Origin: an uncultured Clostridia bacterium
Lineage (GTDB): Bacteria > Bacillota > Clostridia > Oscillospirales > Acutalibacteraceae
Length of the DNA stretch: 51,499 nt
NCBI GenBank assembly: GCA_937912175.1
Contig: CALDOU010000028.1
Coordinates: 1-51,499, forward strand
Direction of reading: 5' to 3'
In this document: positions 18,191 through 26,538 of the stretch, one piece after another
Position numbering within the stretch: the first letter of the stretch is position 1
Layout: every line of letters starts with the position of its first letter
The notes under the pieces: generated by a model
Told to the model about the DNA's origin: nothing
The model's input: only the letters and a program-made list of their open reading frames with translations
The model's database searches: none
Position numbers and translations under genes: made by a program

Positions 18191-19786
18191 TTATTCGTGA
18201 CCGGCCGCACGAACAAATTCACGAAACAGCGGGTGGGCATGATTAGGTCTACTCTTAAATTCCGGATGATATTGAACTCCTATAAAAAATTTATTTTCGG
18301 GAATTTCAACTGCTTCCACCAATACCCCATTAGGCGAAACCCCGGTTATTTTCATTCCGTTATCTTCAAACTGCGCACGATACTCGTTATTAAACTCATA
18401 TCTATGGCGATGACGTTCAAATACTTGGCTTTCTTCATAAGCATGACTCATAACGGAATTTTCTTTAACACTACACGGATATGCCCCTAAACGCATGGTA
18501 CCGCCTTTTTGAGTTTTATCTTTTTGGTCATTCATCAAATGTATAACTTGATTTTTGCTTTGAGCATCAAACTCTTCAGAAGTTGCATCATCTAATTTTA
18601 AAACGTTTCTGGCAAATTCGATAACCGCCGCCTGCATTCCAAGGCATATTCCCAAATACGGAATATCATTTTCACGAGCATATTTTGCGGCCTCTAACTT
18701 TCCTTCAAGTCCTCGCCCACCAAATCCGCCGGGAACAAGTATACCATCGCAATCTCCTAAATGTTCTTTAACGGTAAATTCAGTAATAAGTTCGGAATCT
18801 ATCCATTTTATTTCAACATTTGTATTTGTTTCAAATCCACCATGATTAAGAGCTTCCGCAACAGATAAATAAGCGTCATGAAGCTTAACGTATTTACCCA
18901 CCAAAGCAATTTTTGCTTTTTTTGTACGATTATCTATGCGATTTAACATTTCGTTCCATTCCGTCATATCACCTTTCGGGCAATCCAAACATAATTCACG
19001 ACATACTATATCCGAAAAATTGCTTTTTTCCAACATGGAAGGTGCATGATACAACGAGGCAACCGTAATATTATCAATAACACAATCGGGTTTAACATTA
19101 CAAAACAATGAAATTTTATTTCTTATACTTTCCGTAAGAGGCTTGTCACATCGTGCCACTATTAAATCGGGATTAATTCCGAGCGAGCGAAGTTCTTTAA
19201 CAGAATGCTGAGTCGGTTTTGATTTATATTCACCCGAACTTACGATATACGGAACAAGCGTTACGTGAATAAAAATGCAATTTTCTTTTCCGACCTCTAA
19301 AGAAACTTGACGTATTGCCTCTAAAAAAGGCTGACTTTCTATATCTCCGGTTGTTCCTCCGATTTCAGTTATTACAACATCTGCGTTTGATTTTTTACCG
19401 ACTGAATAAATAAACTTTTTTATTTCATTTGTAATGTGAGGAATAACCTGAATAGTTTCGCCCAAATATTCGCCTTTTCTTTCTTTTTGTAAAACATTCC
19501 AATATACTTTGCCCGTAGTCAAATTAGAATATTTATTCAAATTTTCATCAATAAACCTTTCATAGTGTCCTAAATCCAAATCAGTTTCCGCTCCGTCTTC
19601 AGTTACAAAAACTTCTCCGTGTTGATAAGGGCTCATCGTTCCCGGATCAACATTTATATAAGGGTCTAATTTTTGAGCCATAACTTTTAAACCCCTAGAT
19701 TTTAAAAGGCGCCCCAACGATGCGGCTGTTATTCCTTTGCCCAATCCCGAAACAACTCCGCCGGTTACAAAAACATACTTTGTCAT
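18191..19786 (-). CDS. pyrG: CTP synthase
   Basis: Makes CTP from UTP with glutamine nitrogen. The amidoligase half opens with TGGVVSGLGKGITAAS and contains EIGGTTGDIES; the glutamine amidotransferase half has the nucleophile in LGICLGMQ and the His-Glu pair in VQYHPEFKS. Length is 531. Its start overlaps the dapF stop by four bases (ATGA), so translation is coupled. Confidence 0.97.
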   Translation of the reverse strand: MTKYVFVTGGVVSGLGKGITAASLGRLLKSRGLKVMAQKLDPYINVDPGTMSPYQHGEVFVTEDGAETDLDLGHYERFIDENLNKYSNLTTGKVYWNVLQKERKGEYLGETIQVIPHITNEIKKFIYSVGKKSNADVVITEIGGTTGDIESQPFLEAIRQVSLEVGKENCIFIHVTLVPYIVSSGEYKSKPTQHSVKELRSLGINPDLIVARCDKPLTESIRNKISLFCNVKPDCVIDNITVASLYHAPSMLEKSNFSDIVCRELCLDCPKGDMTEWNEMLNRIDNRTKKAKIALVGKYVKLHDAYLSVAEALNHGGFETNTNVEIKWIDSELITEFTVKEHLGDCDGILVPGGFGGRGLEGKLEAAKYARENDIPYLGICLGMQAAVIEFARNVLKLDDATSEEFDAQSKNQVIHLMNDQKDKTQKGGTMRLGAYPCSVKENSVMSHAYEESQVFERHRHRYEFNNEYRAQFEDNGMKITGVSPNGVLVEAVEIPENKFFIGVQYHPEFKSRPNHAHPLFREFVRAAGHE

Positions 19787-20625
19787 ACTTCTATTTCCCC
19801 TTCAAAAACTTTTACGGCATTTCCCATTAAAAAAACACCATCATCAGAATATCTGACGGTTAATTTTCCGCCACGCAAATGAACTGTTATATCTTTATTT
19901 TTTTCACATAGCCCATTTTGTACAGCTGCCACCACACTGGCACACGCTCCGCTTCCGCAAGCCAAAGTTTCGCCACTTCCACGTTCCCAAACTCTCATAG
20001 TAAGATTTGCATCATCTACAACGCTTACAAACTCCACATTTACTCCTTCGGGAAACATTTTATGAGAAGATAATTTTGACCCAACATCTTTGACTTTTGC
20101 CGAATAAACTTCATCACAAAATATTACACAATGAGGATTGCCCATTGAGATACAAGTTATTTTATATTTTTCATCATTAATTGTAATAGGTTCGCTTATA
20201 ACCTTTTCTTTTTCAAAAATCATGGGAATATCATCGGCGTTAAGGCTTGCCTCACCCATATTCACTCTTACCAAAGCTTCTTTTTCTGAATTTTCCAAAA
20301 CGTCCAAATCTTTTATTCCGCTGAGTGTTTCTATTTTCAAATTTTTATCCTTTTTTACTATTCCGTAATCTAAAAGATATTTCGCAACACAGCGGATACC
20401 GTTTCCGCACATTTTTCCTTCGCTGCCATCTTTGTTGAAAATTCGCATTTTTGCATCAGCTTTCTCCGACGGACAAATCAATATAATTCCATCACCGCCT
20501 ATGCTGTAACGCCTATCAGATATTAAACTGCTTAATTGCGAAGGATCCGAAACACTTTGATTAAAACAATTTATATAAATATAATCATTACCGCATCCAT
20601 GCATTTTAGTAAATTTTAACCCCAT
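19783..20625 (-). CDS. dapF: Diaminopimelate epimerase
   Basis: Interconverts LL- and meso-diaminopimelate. The two catalytic cysteines are in GNGIRCVAKY and LACGSGACASV; HGCGNDYIYIN is the N-terminal substrate segment. Length is 280. It is the first gene of the long minus-strand run, with a good promoter and an AGGAGG site directly upstream. Together with dapL it completes the late meso-DAP branch. Confidence 0.96.
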   Translation of the reverse strand: MGLKFTKMHGCGNDYIYINCFNQSVSDPSQLSSLISDRRYSIGGDGIILICPSEKADAKMRIFNKDGSEGKMCGNGIRCVAKYLLDYGIVKKDKNLKIETLSGIKDLDVLENSEKEALVRVNMGEASLNADDIPMIFEKEKVISEPITINDEKYKITCISMGNPHCVIFCDEVYSAKVKDVGSKLSSHKMFPEGVNVEFVSVVDDANLTMRVWERGSGETLACGSGACASVVAAVQNGLCEKNKDITVHLRGGKLTVRYSDDGVFLMGNAVKVFEGEIEV

Positions 20626-20659
20626 AAATTCCTCCTAAAAAATACATCCATAAGACTTT

Positions 20660-20688
20660 ATTTTATCTTAAATCAAAGTTAATTACAA
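20660..20688 (-). promoter_or_regulatory. Sigma-A-type promoter for the dapF operon
   Basis: On the minus strand TTGTAA (20688-20683) is followed after 17 bases by TAAAAT (20665-20660), about 35 bases before the dapF start. This is the only clear promoter I see for the long run dapF to ispH. Confidence 0.6.
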
Positions 20689-20721
20689 TAGATTTAATAT
20701 ACAACTTGATTTTTTAATAAA

Positions 20722-20762
20722 AAAATTTACCCGAAGCCTTAATAAATAACTAAGGCTTCGGT
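20722..20762 (-). terminator. Rho-independent terminator of the yabP-yabQ-divIC-yabR operon
   Basis: An 11-bp perfect stem CCGAAGCCTTA / TAAGGCTTCGG (20732-20742 with 20752-20762) is followed on the minus strand by a T-run at 20730-20722. It separates yabR from the dapF promoter. Confidence 0.85.
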
Positions 20763-20788
20763 AAAAATCAATATTTATAAATCAAATA

Positions 20789-21235
20789 TTACATATTTCC
20801 GTTTTTGTGAGAGGATTTTCCTTTTCTGTATTTGGTTTTTTCTCTAAAATCAGCTATCTTCTCATCGCTTAATTTTTTAAATTTGGAAATCATATCTTCA
20901 AAATTAGGCTTATTGGAAATTGAAAAAACACTACGTTTTTCATTAACGCTATTATTATGTTCAAAATGTTTTGAATCCGAATCATTTTTAGAAATATTAT
21001 TTTCTTCTGCACGTTTAATGGAAAGACCAAGCTTGCCATTTTCTTCTATGTTTAAAATTTTAACTTTGACTTCTTGACCTTCTTTTATATAATCGCTGAT
21101 ATTCTTGACATATGTATTGGAAATCTCAGAAATGTGCACCAATCCGACTCTTCCTTCTTCACATTCGACAAATGCTCCGAATTTTGTAATACCGGTAATT
21201 TTTCCCTTAACGATTTCCCCTACTTCAAATTTCAT
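20789..21235 (-). CDS. yabR: S1-domain RNA-binding protein (YabR-like)
   Basis: Residues 1-70 form one S1 RNA-binding domain (VGEIVKGKITGITKFGAFVECEE is split here as VGEIVKGKITGITKFGAF then VECEEGRVGLVHISEI, and LGLSIKRA at its end). The remaining ~75 residues are polar, basic at the end (KTKYRKGKSSHK) and probably disordered. It is the last gene after divIC, as in the Bacillus yabP-yabQ-divIC-yabR locus. Role is RNA binding; the target is unknown. Confidence 0.88.
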   Translation of the reverse strand: MKFEVGEIVKGKITGITKFGAFVECEEGRVGLVHISEISNTYVKNISDYIKEGQEVKVKILNIEENGKLGLSIKRAEENNISKNDSDSKHFEHNNSVNEKRSVFSISNKPNFEDMISKFKKLSDEKIADFREKTKYRKGKSSHKNGNM

Positions 21236-21259
21236 AAAAAAACAAAATCCTTTCTAATT

Positions 21260-21517
21260 TTATTCTGCCACATTTTCAAACACTCTTGTATTTGAATTTC
21301 TTTCATTTTGACCATTGGAATCTTCATCTAACTTACCGCGAATTTCTTTGGTTTTTTCTTTTTCTTCAGCAATTTGCTGATTTATCGAATTAACTTCATC
21401 TGTCTTGATTTTTATTTTTACTTGTTGATTAATAAAAAGATATATACAATATCCAACAAAAAACAACACAGCTAATTTTATAATAAATTTTTTACTCTTT
21501 CTGACAGATAATTTCAT
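21260..21517 (-). CDS. divIC: Septum formation initiator DivIC/FtsB family
   Basis: An ~85-residue bitopic protein: short basic N-terminus (KLSVRKSKKF), one membrane helix (about residues 13-30) and an extracytoplasmic coiled coil (VKIKIKTDEVNSINQQIAEE). This is the architecture of DivIC/FtsB, which with FtsL and DivIB scaffolds septal peptidoglycan synthesis. I start at ATG 21517 with GGGG upstream; an upstream in-frame start at 21547 adds ten unconserved-looking residues. The C-terminus lacks the longer conserved tail of some relatives. Context between yabQ and yabR supports the name. Confidence 0.82.
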   Translation of the reverse strand: MKLSVRKSKKFIIKLAVLFFVGYCIYLFINQQVKIKIKTDEVNSINQQIAEEKEKTKEIRGKLDEDSNGQNERNSNTRVFENVAE

Positions 21518-21644
21518 CTTCAAATTCCCCTGATAAATAAAATCCACACAATTAATATATTTATATTATGCACTTTATAAAAGCATAATTGCAAGATATT
21601 TTTTGTTTTTTGTTTAACTTGTATTTTTTATAAAAAACAAAAAA

Positions 21645-22031
21645 TTATCTTTTGGTGAATCTTGCCGAAAAAAGTTTTATTTTGTTTGTAAACTGTAGTA
21701 TTTTAAAATTCAGTTTTTTTACTATTTTGGAAGAAAATTTATAAATCCACTCTCCAAGAGTAATATGATATATTATCCACCCTATACCCTCACCGGCCAA
21801 AATATAAAAACGTACTTCACCGTGATTAAATTTCAAAACAAATAAAAAAGTAATCAATCCACTAATAATAAAGTAAATTATATCTTGAAAAAATATAAAA
21901 ATATTGCGCGGATTAATCATTATCCTGATTATCCTAAAACAATCATATAAAAATCCCAACCCTGCGCCCCACAAACACGAAAAAACAAAAATTATAAGCT
22001 GAAGTTTAAGAATATCGCTCAATTTATTCAC
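21645..22031 (-). CDS. yabQ: Spore cortex biosynthesis protein YabQ
   Basis: A 128-residue membrane protein with about three helices in the first 90 residues (LIIFVFSCLWGAGLGFLYDC; FFQDIIYFIISGLITFLFV; ILAGEGIGWIIYHITLG), the YabQ pattern. YabQ is required for cortex formation in Bacillus and localises to the outer forespore membrane with YabP. Six bases after yabP, so co-translated. Confidence 0.9.
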   Translation of the reverse strand: MNKLSDILKLQLIIFVFSCLWGAGLGFLYDCFRIIRIMINPRNIFIFFQDIIYFIISGLITFLFVLKFNHGEVRFYILAGEGIGWIIYHITLGEWIYKFSSKIVKKLNFKILQFTNKIKLFSARFTKR

Positions 22032-22036
22032 CCTGC

Positions 22037-22330
22037 TTATCTTTTATCTTGTTTAAAAATTTTAGTAAAAAATTTATTTTTAGAATTTTTATTATCAGCG
22101 TAAACGAGTGAACAAATTTTTCCCATAACTTCCAACTCTCCGACTTCTAAATTAAGTTTTTTTATATTAAGTCGTTCTCCGCTTATGATAAGCTTTCCCA
22201 TATCCGTATATGCTTCTATGGACTTGTCATCAAAACTATCCACGTCGGATATCCCCGTAAGCATCAATTTTTTTCTGTTATCCAAACTCAAACAATGAGG
22301 CGTTTTTTGTTTACTTTCTTCTTTTGTCAT
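22037..22330 (-). CDS. yabP: Sporulation protein YabP
   Basis: A 97-residue soluble protein of the YabP/YqfC family: LDNRKKLMLTGISDVDSFDD, then IISGERLNIKKLNLEVGELEVMGKI. It acts with YabQ in spore cortex assembly. It opens the sporulation/division operon. The basic tail is longer than in some relatives. Confidence 0.92.
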   Translation of the reverse strand: MTKEESKQKTPHCLSLDNRKKLMLTGISDVDSFDDKSIEAYTDMGKLIISGERLNIKKLNLEVGELEVMGKICSLVYADNKNSKNKFFTKIFKQDKR

Positions 22331-22395
22331 ATCAATTATCTCCTTATAAACATTGTTTAAAAATATTTATGTTAAGAAGACAATAAAATAGTACA

Positions 22396-23640
22396 CTATA
22401 TGCCTATAACTTTTTCAGCCGCTTTCATAATCCCTATTTTTGAACCGTAAAAATTTGTACCGCCCTGAACCCAAACGGTATAAGGCTCTTTTAAGGGACC
22501 GTCCGCAGATAACTCAATCGATGAACCCGAAATAAATGTTCCCGCCGCCATTATAACTTTATTTTCATAACCCGGCATATCCCAGGGCTCCGGAGAAACA
22601 AAAGAATCCACCGGAGAACCTTCTTGAATTCCTTTACAAAAATTTATAAGTTTTTCCGGAGTTTTAAGTACTATAGATTGGACTATATCACATCTTTTGT
22701 CATTATATTTAGGAAAAACATCATAGCCCAGCTTTTCGAAAAGTGCAGATGAAAAAATCGCTGTTTTTAAAGCCTCGCCTACAACTTGCGGCGAATTATA
22801 AATTCCCATAAAAAGCTCTCGGTTAACACCTAAATTTGCACCTATTTCTTTTCCGATTCCCGGAGCGGTCAACCTGAATGCACATAAATCCACCAATTCC
22901 TTTTTTCCCGCAATATATCCGCCCGTCGGTGCAATTCCTCCACCCGGATTTTTTATAAGAGAACCCATTATTAAATCCGCACCCACTTCAATAGGCTCTC
23001 GTGTTTCCACGAATTCTCCGTAACAATTGTCCACCATGACAATAACTTTAGGAGAAATTTTTTTCACAAAAGAAACTATGTTTTCTATTTGTTCAATACT
23101 TAAAGAATCTCTTAAAGTATAACCGCGCGAACGCTGAATATAAACAGCTTTATAATTATGTTTCAGTAACTTGTCTTTTATTTTTTCAAAATAAATTTGT
23201 TGCTTGTTTTCAAAATCAATATAATCGAACTCAATGTCATAATCTTTTAATGATCCAATCATATTATCCGATTTTATAATATCCGAAAGAGTATCGTATA
23301 ATTCACCTGTTACGCTTAAAACCTTATCCCCCGGTCTTAAAACGCCAAATAATGCCGTCGCAAGAGTATGTGTACCGCTAACCAAATTGTGGCGCACAAG
23401 CGCATCTTCCGACTTAAAAATACAAGAAAAAAGCCAATCCAATTTTTCCCTACCGCGGTCATTATATCCATAACCGGTAGTTCCCACAAAATGACTTTCA
23501 CTAATCCCACAATTTATAAAAGCCGATAAAACTTTTTGCTGATTAAATTCTTTGATTTTTTCAATTTCTTCAAACTTGCTTTTACACAATTTTAAAGCTT
23601 CATCGGAAATTTTATTTATGCATTCGCTAAATTTAAAAAT
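22396..23640 (-). CDS. Methionine gamma-lyase family PLP protein (YnbB-like)
   Basis: A fold-type I PLP protein, ~414 residues, of the group often labelled aluminium resistance/YnbB. Recognisable blocks are VSGTHTLATALFGVLRPGD, VMVDNCYGEF and the PLP lysine in SLIKNPGGGIAPTGGYI. No substrate is established. The first ATG/GTG/TTG start would be TTG at 23589, but conserved-looking sequence (FKFSECINKISDEALKL) continues upstream in frame to an ATT at 23640 placed 8 bases after CAAAGGGG. I therefore take ATT as the start. Confidence 0.85.
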   Translation of the reverse strand: MFKFSECINKISDEALKLCKSKFEEIEKIKEFNQQKVLSAFINCGISESHFVGTTGYGYNDRGREKLDWLFSCIFKSEDALVRHNLVSGTHTLATALFGVLRPGDKVLSVTGELYDTLSDIIKSDNMIGSLKDYDIEFDYIDFENKQQIYFEKIKDKLLKHNYKAVYIQRSRGYTLRDSLSIEQIENIVSFVKKISPKVIVMVDNCYGEFVETREPIEVGADLIMGSLIKNPGGGIAPTGGYIAGKKELVDLCAFRLTAPGIGKEIGANLGVNRELFMGIYNSPQVVGEALKTAIFSSALFEKLGYDVFPKYNDKRCDIVQSIVLKTPEKLINFCKGIQEGSPVDSFVSPEPWDMPGYENKVIMAAGTFISGSSIELSADGPLKEPYTVWVQGGTNFYGSKIGIMKAAEKVIGI

Positions 23641-23652
23641 ATTAATTACCCC

Positions 23653-23685
23653 TTTGTGATTTTATATATAATATTAAATCACAAA
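23653..23685 (-). promoter_or_regulatory. Stem-loop overlapping the ribosome site of the YnbB-like gene
   Basis: TTTGTGATTT (on the minus strand 23685-23676) pairs perfectly with AAATCACAAA (23662-23653). The right arm runs directly into the AAAGGGG ribosome site used by the ATT-started gene, so folding could hide it. Regulation is inferred. Confidence 0.4.
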
Positions 23686-23725
23686 ATAAAAAAAGAGCCA
23701 ACAAAATTTGTAAGCTCCAAAATCA

Positions 23726-24214
23726 TCAATCGTTATATTTTCGTGAAAATCTTTTGTAAATTTTTTCAGCAACCTTTTCACCTATCGCCGCACCGGCAGC
23801 CATACCTACGGCACCTCCGACAACCCCTCCGGCTACAGCGGCTGTACCTTCAATATTTGCACTATGCATAGTATCTTTACCATTGTTACATATATGCGCA
23901 CCGCCATATGAAATACCACCAAACGTCAAAGCACCCACAACAGCACCTATTTTTCTAAATTTATCCACGCTGTAAGCAGTAATTGCCAATCTGTCGCTAA
24001 TACCTCCCGAAACGCCCTCTAATTCCGAATCACTCAAAGTTTTATCATTTTTTATTTCTTGCTCAAACATTTTTATTATATTAACTACGTCTTCGTCAGT
24101 TGCATCAGGTTTTTCCCGCTTTAAAATTTCCTTTATTTCTTCACAAAATTTTTTATCCTCCAGCAACGTTTTCGAAAAATTGCCTTCTTCTGATAATTTT
24201 TTTAAATCTTCCAT
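23726..24214 (-). CDS. Nif11-like-leader peptide with glycine-zipper core, putative bacteriocin
   Basis: A 162-residue precursor. Residues 1-71 are a long acidic helical leader ending in SDSELEGVSGG, the hallmark of Nif11/NHLP-type double-glycine leaders. The ~91-residue remainder has two hydrophobic stretches rich in small residues: GAVVGALTFGGISYGG and later GGVVGGAVGMAAGAAIG, with repeated GxxxG spacing as in pore-forming two-component bacteriocins, then a basic tail (KIYKRFSRK). One cysteine is present in the core. ATG 24214 is preceded by AAGGAGAG; an upstream in-frame start at 24283 lies before that site. No exporter or maturase is adjacent. A membrane-active peptide is the best guess. 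Confidence 0.65.
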   Translation of the reverse strand: MEDLKKLSEEGNFSKTLLEDKKFCEEIKEILKREKPDATDEDVVNIIKMFEQEIKNDKTLSDSELEGVSGGISDRLAITAYSVDKFRKIGAVVGALTFGGISYGGAHICNNGKDTMHSANIEGTAAVAGGVVGGAVGMAAGAAIGEKVAEKIYKRFSRKYND

Positions 24215-24361
24215 AACCTCAACTCTCCTTTTGATGTAATATATTGTAAATATTATATATAATAAAAATGTTTTGTCAAGCATTTTAACAATATTTGTAA
24301 AAATTTTATATATTAAAATACTTACCTTGAGTAATTATTGATAATTTAAAATTTTCAAACA

Positions 24362-24400
24362 AAAAAACACACAAAGCAATATCGCCCGTGTGTTTTTATT
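24362..24400 (-). terminator. Rho-independent terminator after gap
   Basis: AAAACACAC (24364-24372) pairs with GTGTGTTTT (24388-24396); runs of A on the left and T on the right let it work in both directions. On the minus strand it follows the gap stop codon by ~25 bases. Confidence 0.75.
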
Positions 24401-24420
24401 TAACTTTATATTTACTAAAA

Positions 24421-25440
24421 TTACTTATTATCTACTTTCCACATATGGAATATAAGGTCCAAAACTTTACAGCTATAAGCCCATTCGTTATCATACCAAG
24501 AAACCAGTTTCACAAAATTACTGTTAAGCATTATTCCGGCTTTTTCATCAAAAATTGATGTATGGGAATTGCCGATAAAGTCGCTTGAAACGACCATTTC
24601 ATCAGTATATCCCAATATGCCACGCATTTCTTTTTCGGAAGCATTTTTAACAACCTTACAAATTTCTTCATAAGTAGTAGATTTTGTTAATCTGCATGTA
24701 AGATCCACAACAGAAACATCTACCACAGGTACACGAAAAGACATTCCGGTAAGTTTTCCCTGAAGTTCGGGTATTACCAACCCACAAGCTTTGGCCGCAC
24801 CTGTTGAAGAAGGGATAATATTTGAACCGGCCGCTCTTCCTCCGCGCCAATCCTTTGAAGAAAGACCATCCACAGTGTTTTGAGTACTTGTTGTAGCATG
24901 AACCGTAGTCATTAATCCTTCTTCTATTCCAAAATTATCATTTATAATTTTGGCCAACGGGGCTAAACAATTCGTTGTACAAGACGCATTTGAAACAATG
25001 TTCATAGATGAATCATATTTATCCAAATTAACTCCGCAAACAAATGTAGGTGTTACTTTATCTTTTGCCGGAGCAGAAATCACAACTTTTTTAGCCCCTG
25101 CATTTAAATGAGCAGATGCTTTTTCGGTAGTACAAAAAACACCGGTAGATTCTACAACATACTCAGCGTTGACATTTGACCACGGAATATTTTCCGGATT
25201 TTTCTCCGCAAAAACATTTATAGGGGTATCATTAACATAAAGTAAACCATTTTCGGATTTAACATTACAATCCATTTTTCCGTGTGTAGTATCGTATTTT
25301 AACATATACGCCATATAGTCCACATTTACAAACGGATCGTTAATTCCGGTTATTACAAATTTTTCAGGCTGACTAACCGCTGCCCTTAAAACCATTCTTC
25401 CTATTCTTCCAAAACCATTAATGCCTATTTTTATTGCCAC
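24421..25440 (-). CDS. gap: Glyceraldehyde-3-phosphate dehydrogenase
   Basis: Glycolytic enzyme oxidising glyceraldehyde-3-phosphate with NAD. Rossmann motif INGFGRIGR at the N-terminus, catalytic cysteine in SNASCTTNCLAP, histidine in TVHATTSTQ and the C-terminal SWYDNEWAYSCKV. Length is 339. It begins with GTG after GGGAGC and has its own promoter and terminator, so it is monocistronic rather than part of a glycolytic operon. Confidence 0.97.
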   Translation of the reverse strand: MAIKIGINGFGRIGRMVLRAAVSQPEKFVITGINDPFVNVDYMAYMLKYDTTHGKMDCNVKSENGLLYVNDTPINVFAEKNPENIPWSNVNAEYVVESTGVFCTTEKASAHLNAGAKKVVISAPAKDKVTPTFVCGVNLDKYDSSMNIVSNASCTTNCLAPLAKIINDNFGIEEGLMTTVHATTSTQNTVDGLSSKDWRGGRAAGSNIIPSSTGAAKACGLVIPELQGKLTGMSFRVPVVDVSVVDLTCRLTKSTTYEEICKVVKNASEKEMRGILGYTDEMVVSSDFIGNSHTSIFDEKAGIMLNSNFVKLVSWYDNEWAYSCKVLDLIFHMWKVDNK

Positions 25441-25464
25441 AAAAACAGCTCCCTTTTATGTTTT

Positions 25465-25495
25465 ATTATACTTTTGTTATTTTATATTATGTCAA
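25465..25495 (-). promoter_or_regulatory. Promoter of gap
   Basis: Minus-strand TTGACA (25495-25490) and TATAAT (25470-25465) are both perfect hexamers, though the spacer is 19 bases, longer than optimal. Confidence 0.6.
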
Positions 25496-25523
25496 ATATT
25501 CAAAAATATATAACCTAAACTTT

Positions 25524-26339
25524 TTAATCAATACTCATTGATTTTATAACCGGTTCATCGGATTTTTCATTTTGCTTGCAAATCTCTATAAGGTTCAAGA
25601 AAATAAATATCGCCATAAAAAATTCCAAAGCATTTGTCGCAATTGAAACCGGAAGTACTTGTCTGTGTTTAATATATCTTAAAATTATAGGCGTACATTT
25701 TGTAAATGCCAAAATTATACTCGGTATTCCAAAAACAAACATCAATTTTGAAATATTTGCGCCGGAAGCCGTGGAAAACACTTGAGTATAGTAAATCAGG
25801 AAAAGCGACATAGCAGAAACCAAAGCGACATCATACGGATCCGCATTATTATTTTGTATTGACAAAAATAATATCATTAAAAATCCAAACCATATTGCCG
25901 GACAAAAAAGGAAAAATGATAAATTTGAAAAAATGTTTTTCCCAAGAAAAAAAGTAATGGACATTAAGATAAAGGATATACAGCAAAATATCGAAAATAT
26001 TGATATTAACACCGGTTGTATTTCAAAACTATATTTTGAAGGGTCATTAAAATATGCGGAAATACACCAAAAAAAAGAAACCGCAATACAAATGCTTATT
26101 AACCCCAAGGCGATATTCTTATTAATATCAATAACTTTAATTTCAATATCGGAAAATACCGAAAAAAACATAATCACAGCTAACGCAACACCATATATAA
26201 CCATAAATATCGGAGATTCAACAAATTCCAAATTAAATAAGTAAGATGCAACTTTAAATGGCACCAAAGTTAGTATAAACCCCGCAAACAGCCACCAAAT
26301 ATTTTTTAAATCAAACTTTAAACTAAGCCTTTTTTCCAA
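25524..26339 (-). CDS. Polytopic membrane protein of unknown function
   Basis: A 271-residue protein that I do not recognise. It has about eight hydrophobic segments (for example near residues 14-32, 42-60, 76-95, 107-130, 138-160, 175-190, 200-218 and 235-252) joined by short loops, a short basic N-terminus and an acidic C-terminal tail (EKSDEPVIKS). No transporter or enzyme motif is visible. It starts with TTG after GGGAGG and precedes gap on the same strand with ~80 bases between, though gap has its own promoter. Confidence 0.75.
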   Translation of the reverse strand: MEKRLSLKFDLKNIWWLFAGFILTLVPFKVASYLFNLEFVESPIFMVIYGVALAVIMFFSVFSDIEIKVIDINKNIALGLISICIAVSFFWCISAYFNDPSKYSFEIQPVLISIFSIFCCISFILMSITFFLGKNIFSNLSFFLFCPAIWFGFLMILFLSIQNNNADPYDVALVSAMSLFLIYYTQVFSTASGANISKLMFVFGIPSIILAFTKCTPIILRYIKHRQVLPVSIATNALEFFMAIFIFLNLIEICKQNEKSDEPVIKSMSID

Positions 26340-26538
26340 TTTTAAAACCTCCCAAAATACATATAACGATTAATTTTAAAAATCATATTTTTAAAACCTC
26401 GTCCATATTAATTAATATAAAAATCGCTTACATTTGATAGTTTATATAAATAACTTTTTAAAGTCAATAAGTACAGAAAATATTAATTAGCTTTATTTCG
26501 TTTGATACTTATCTTTAAAATTTTAAAAGGTGCTAAAC

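Noticed and set aside
21590..21645. Inverted repeat of T6GT6 / A6CA6 type between yabQ and divIC
   Set aside because: Very low-complexity A/T tract in which such pairing is expected by chance; not clearly a terminator.
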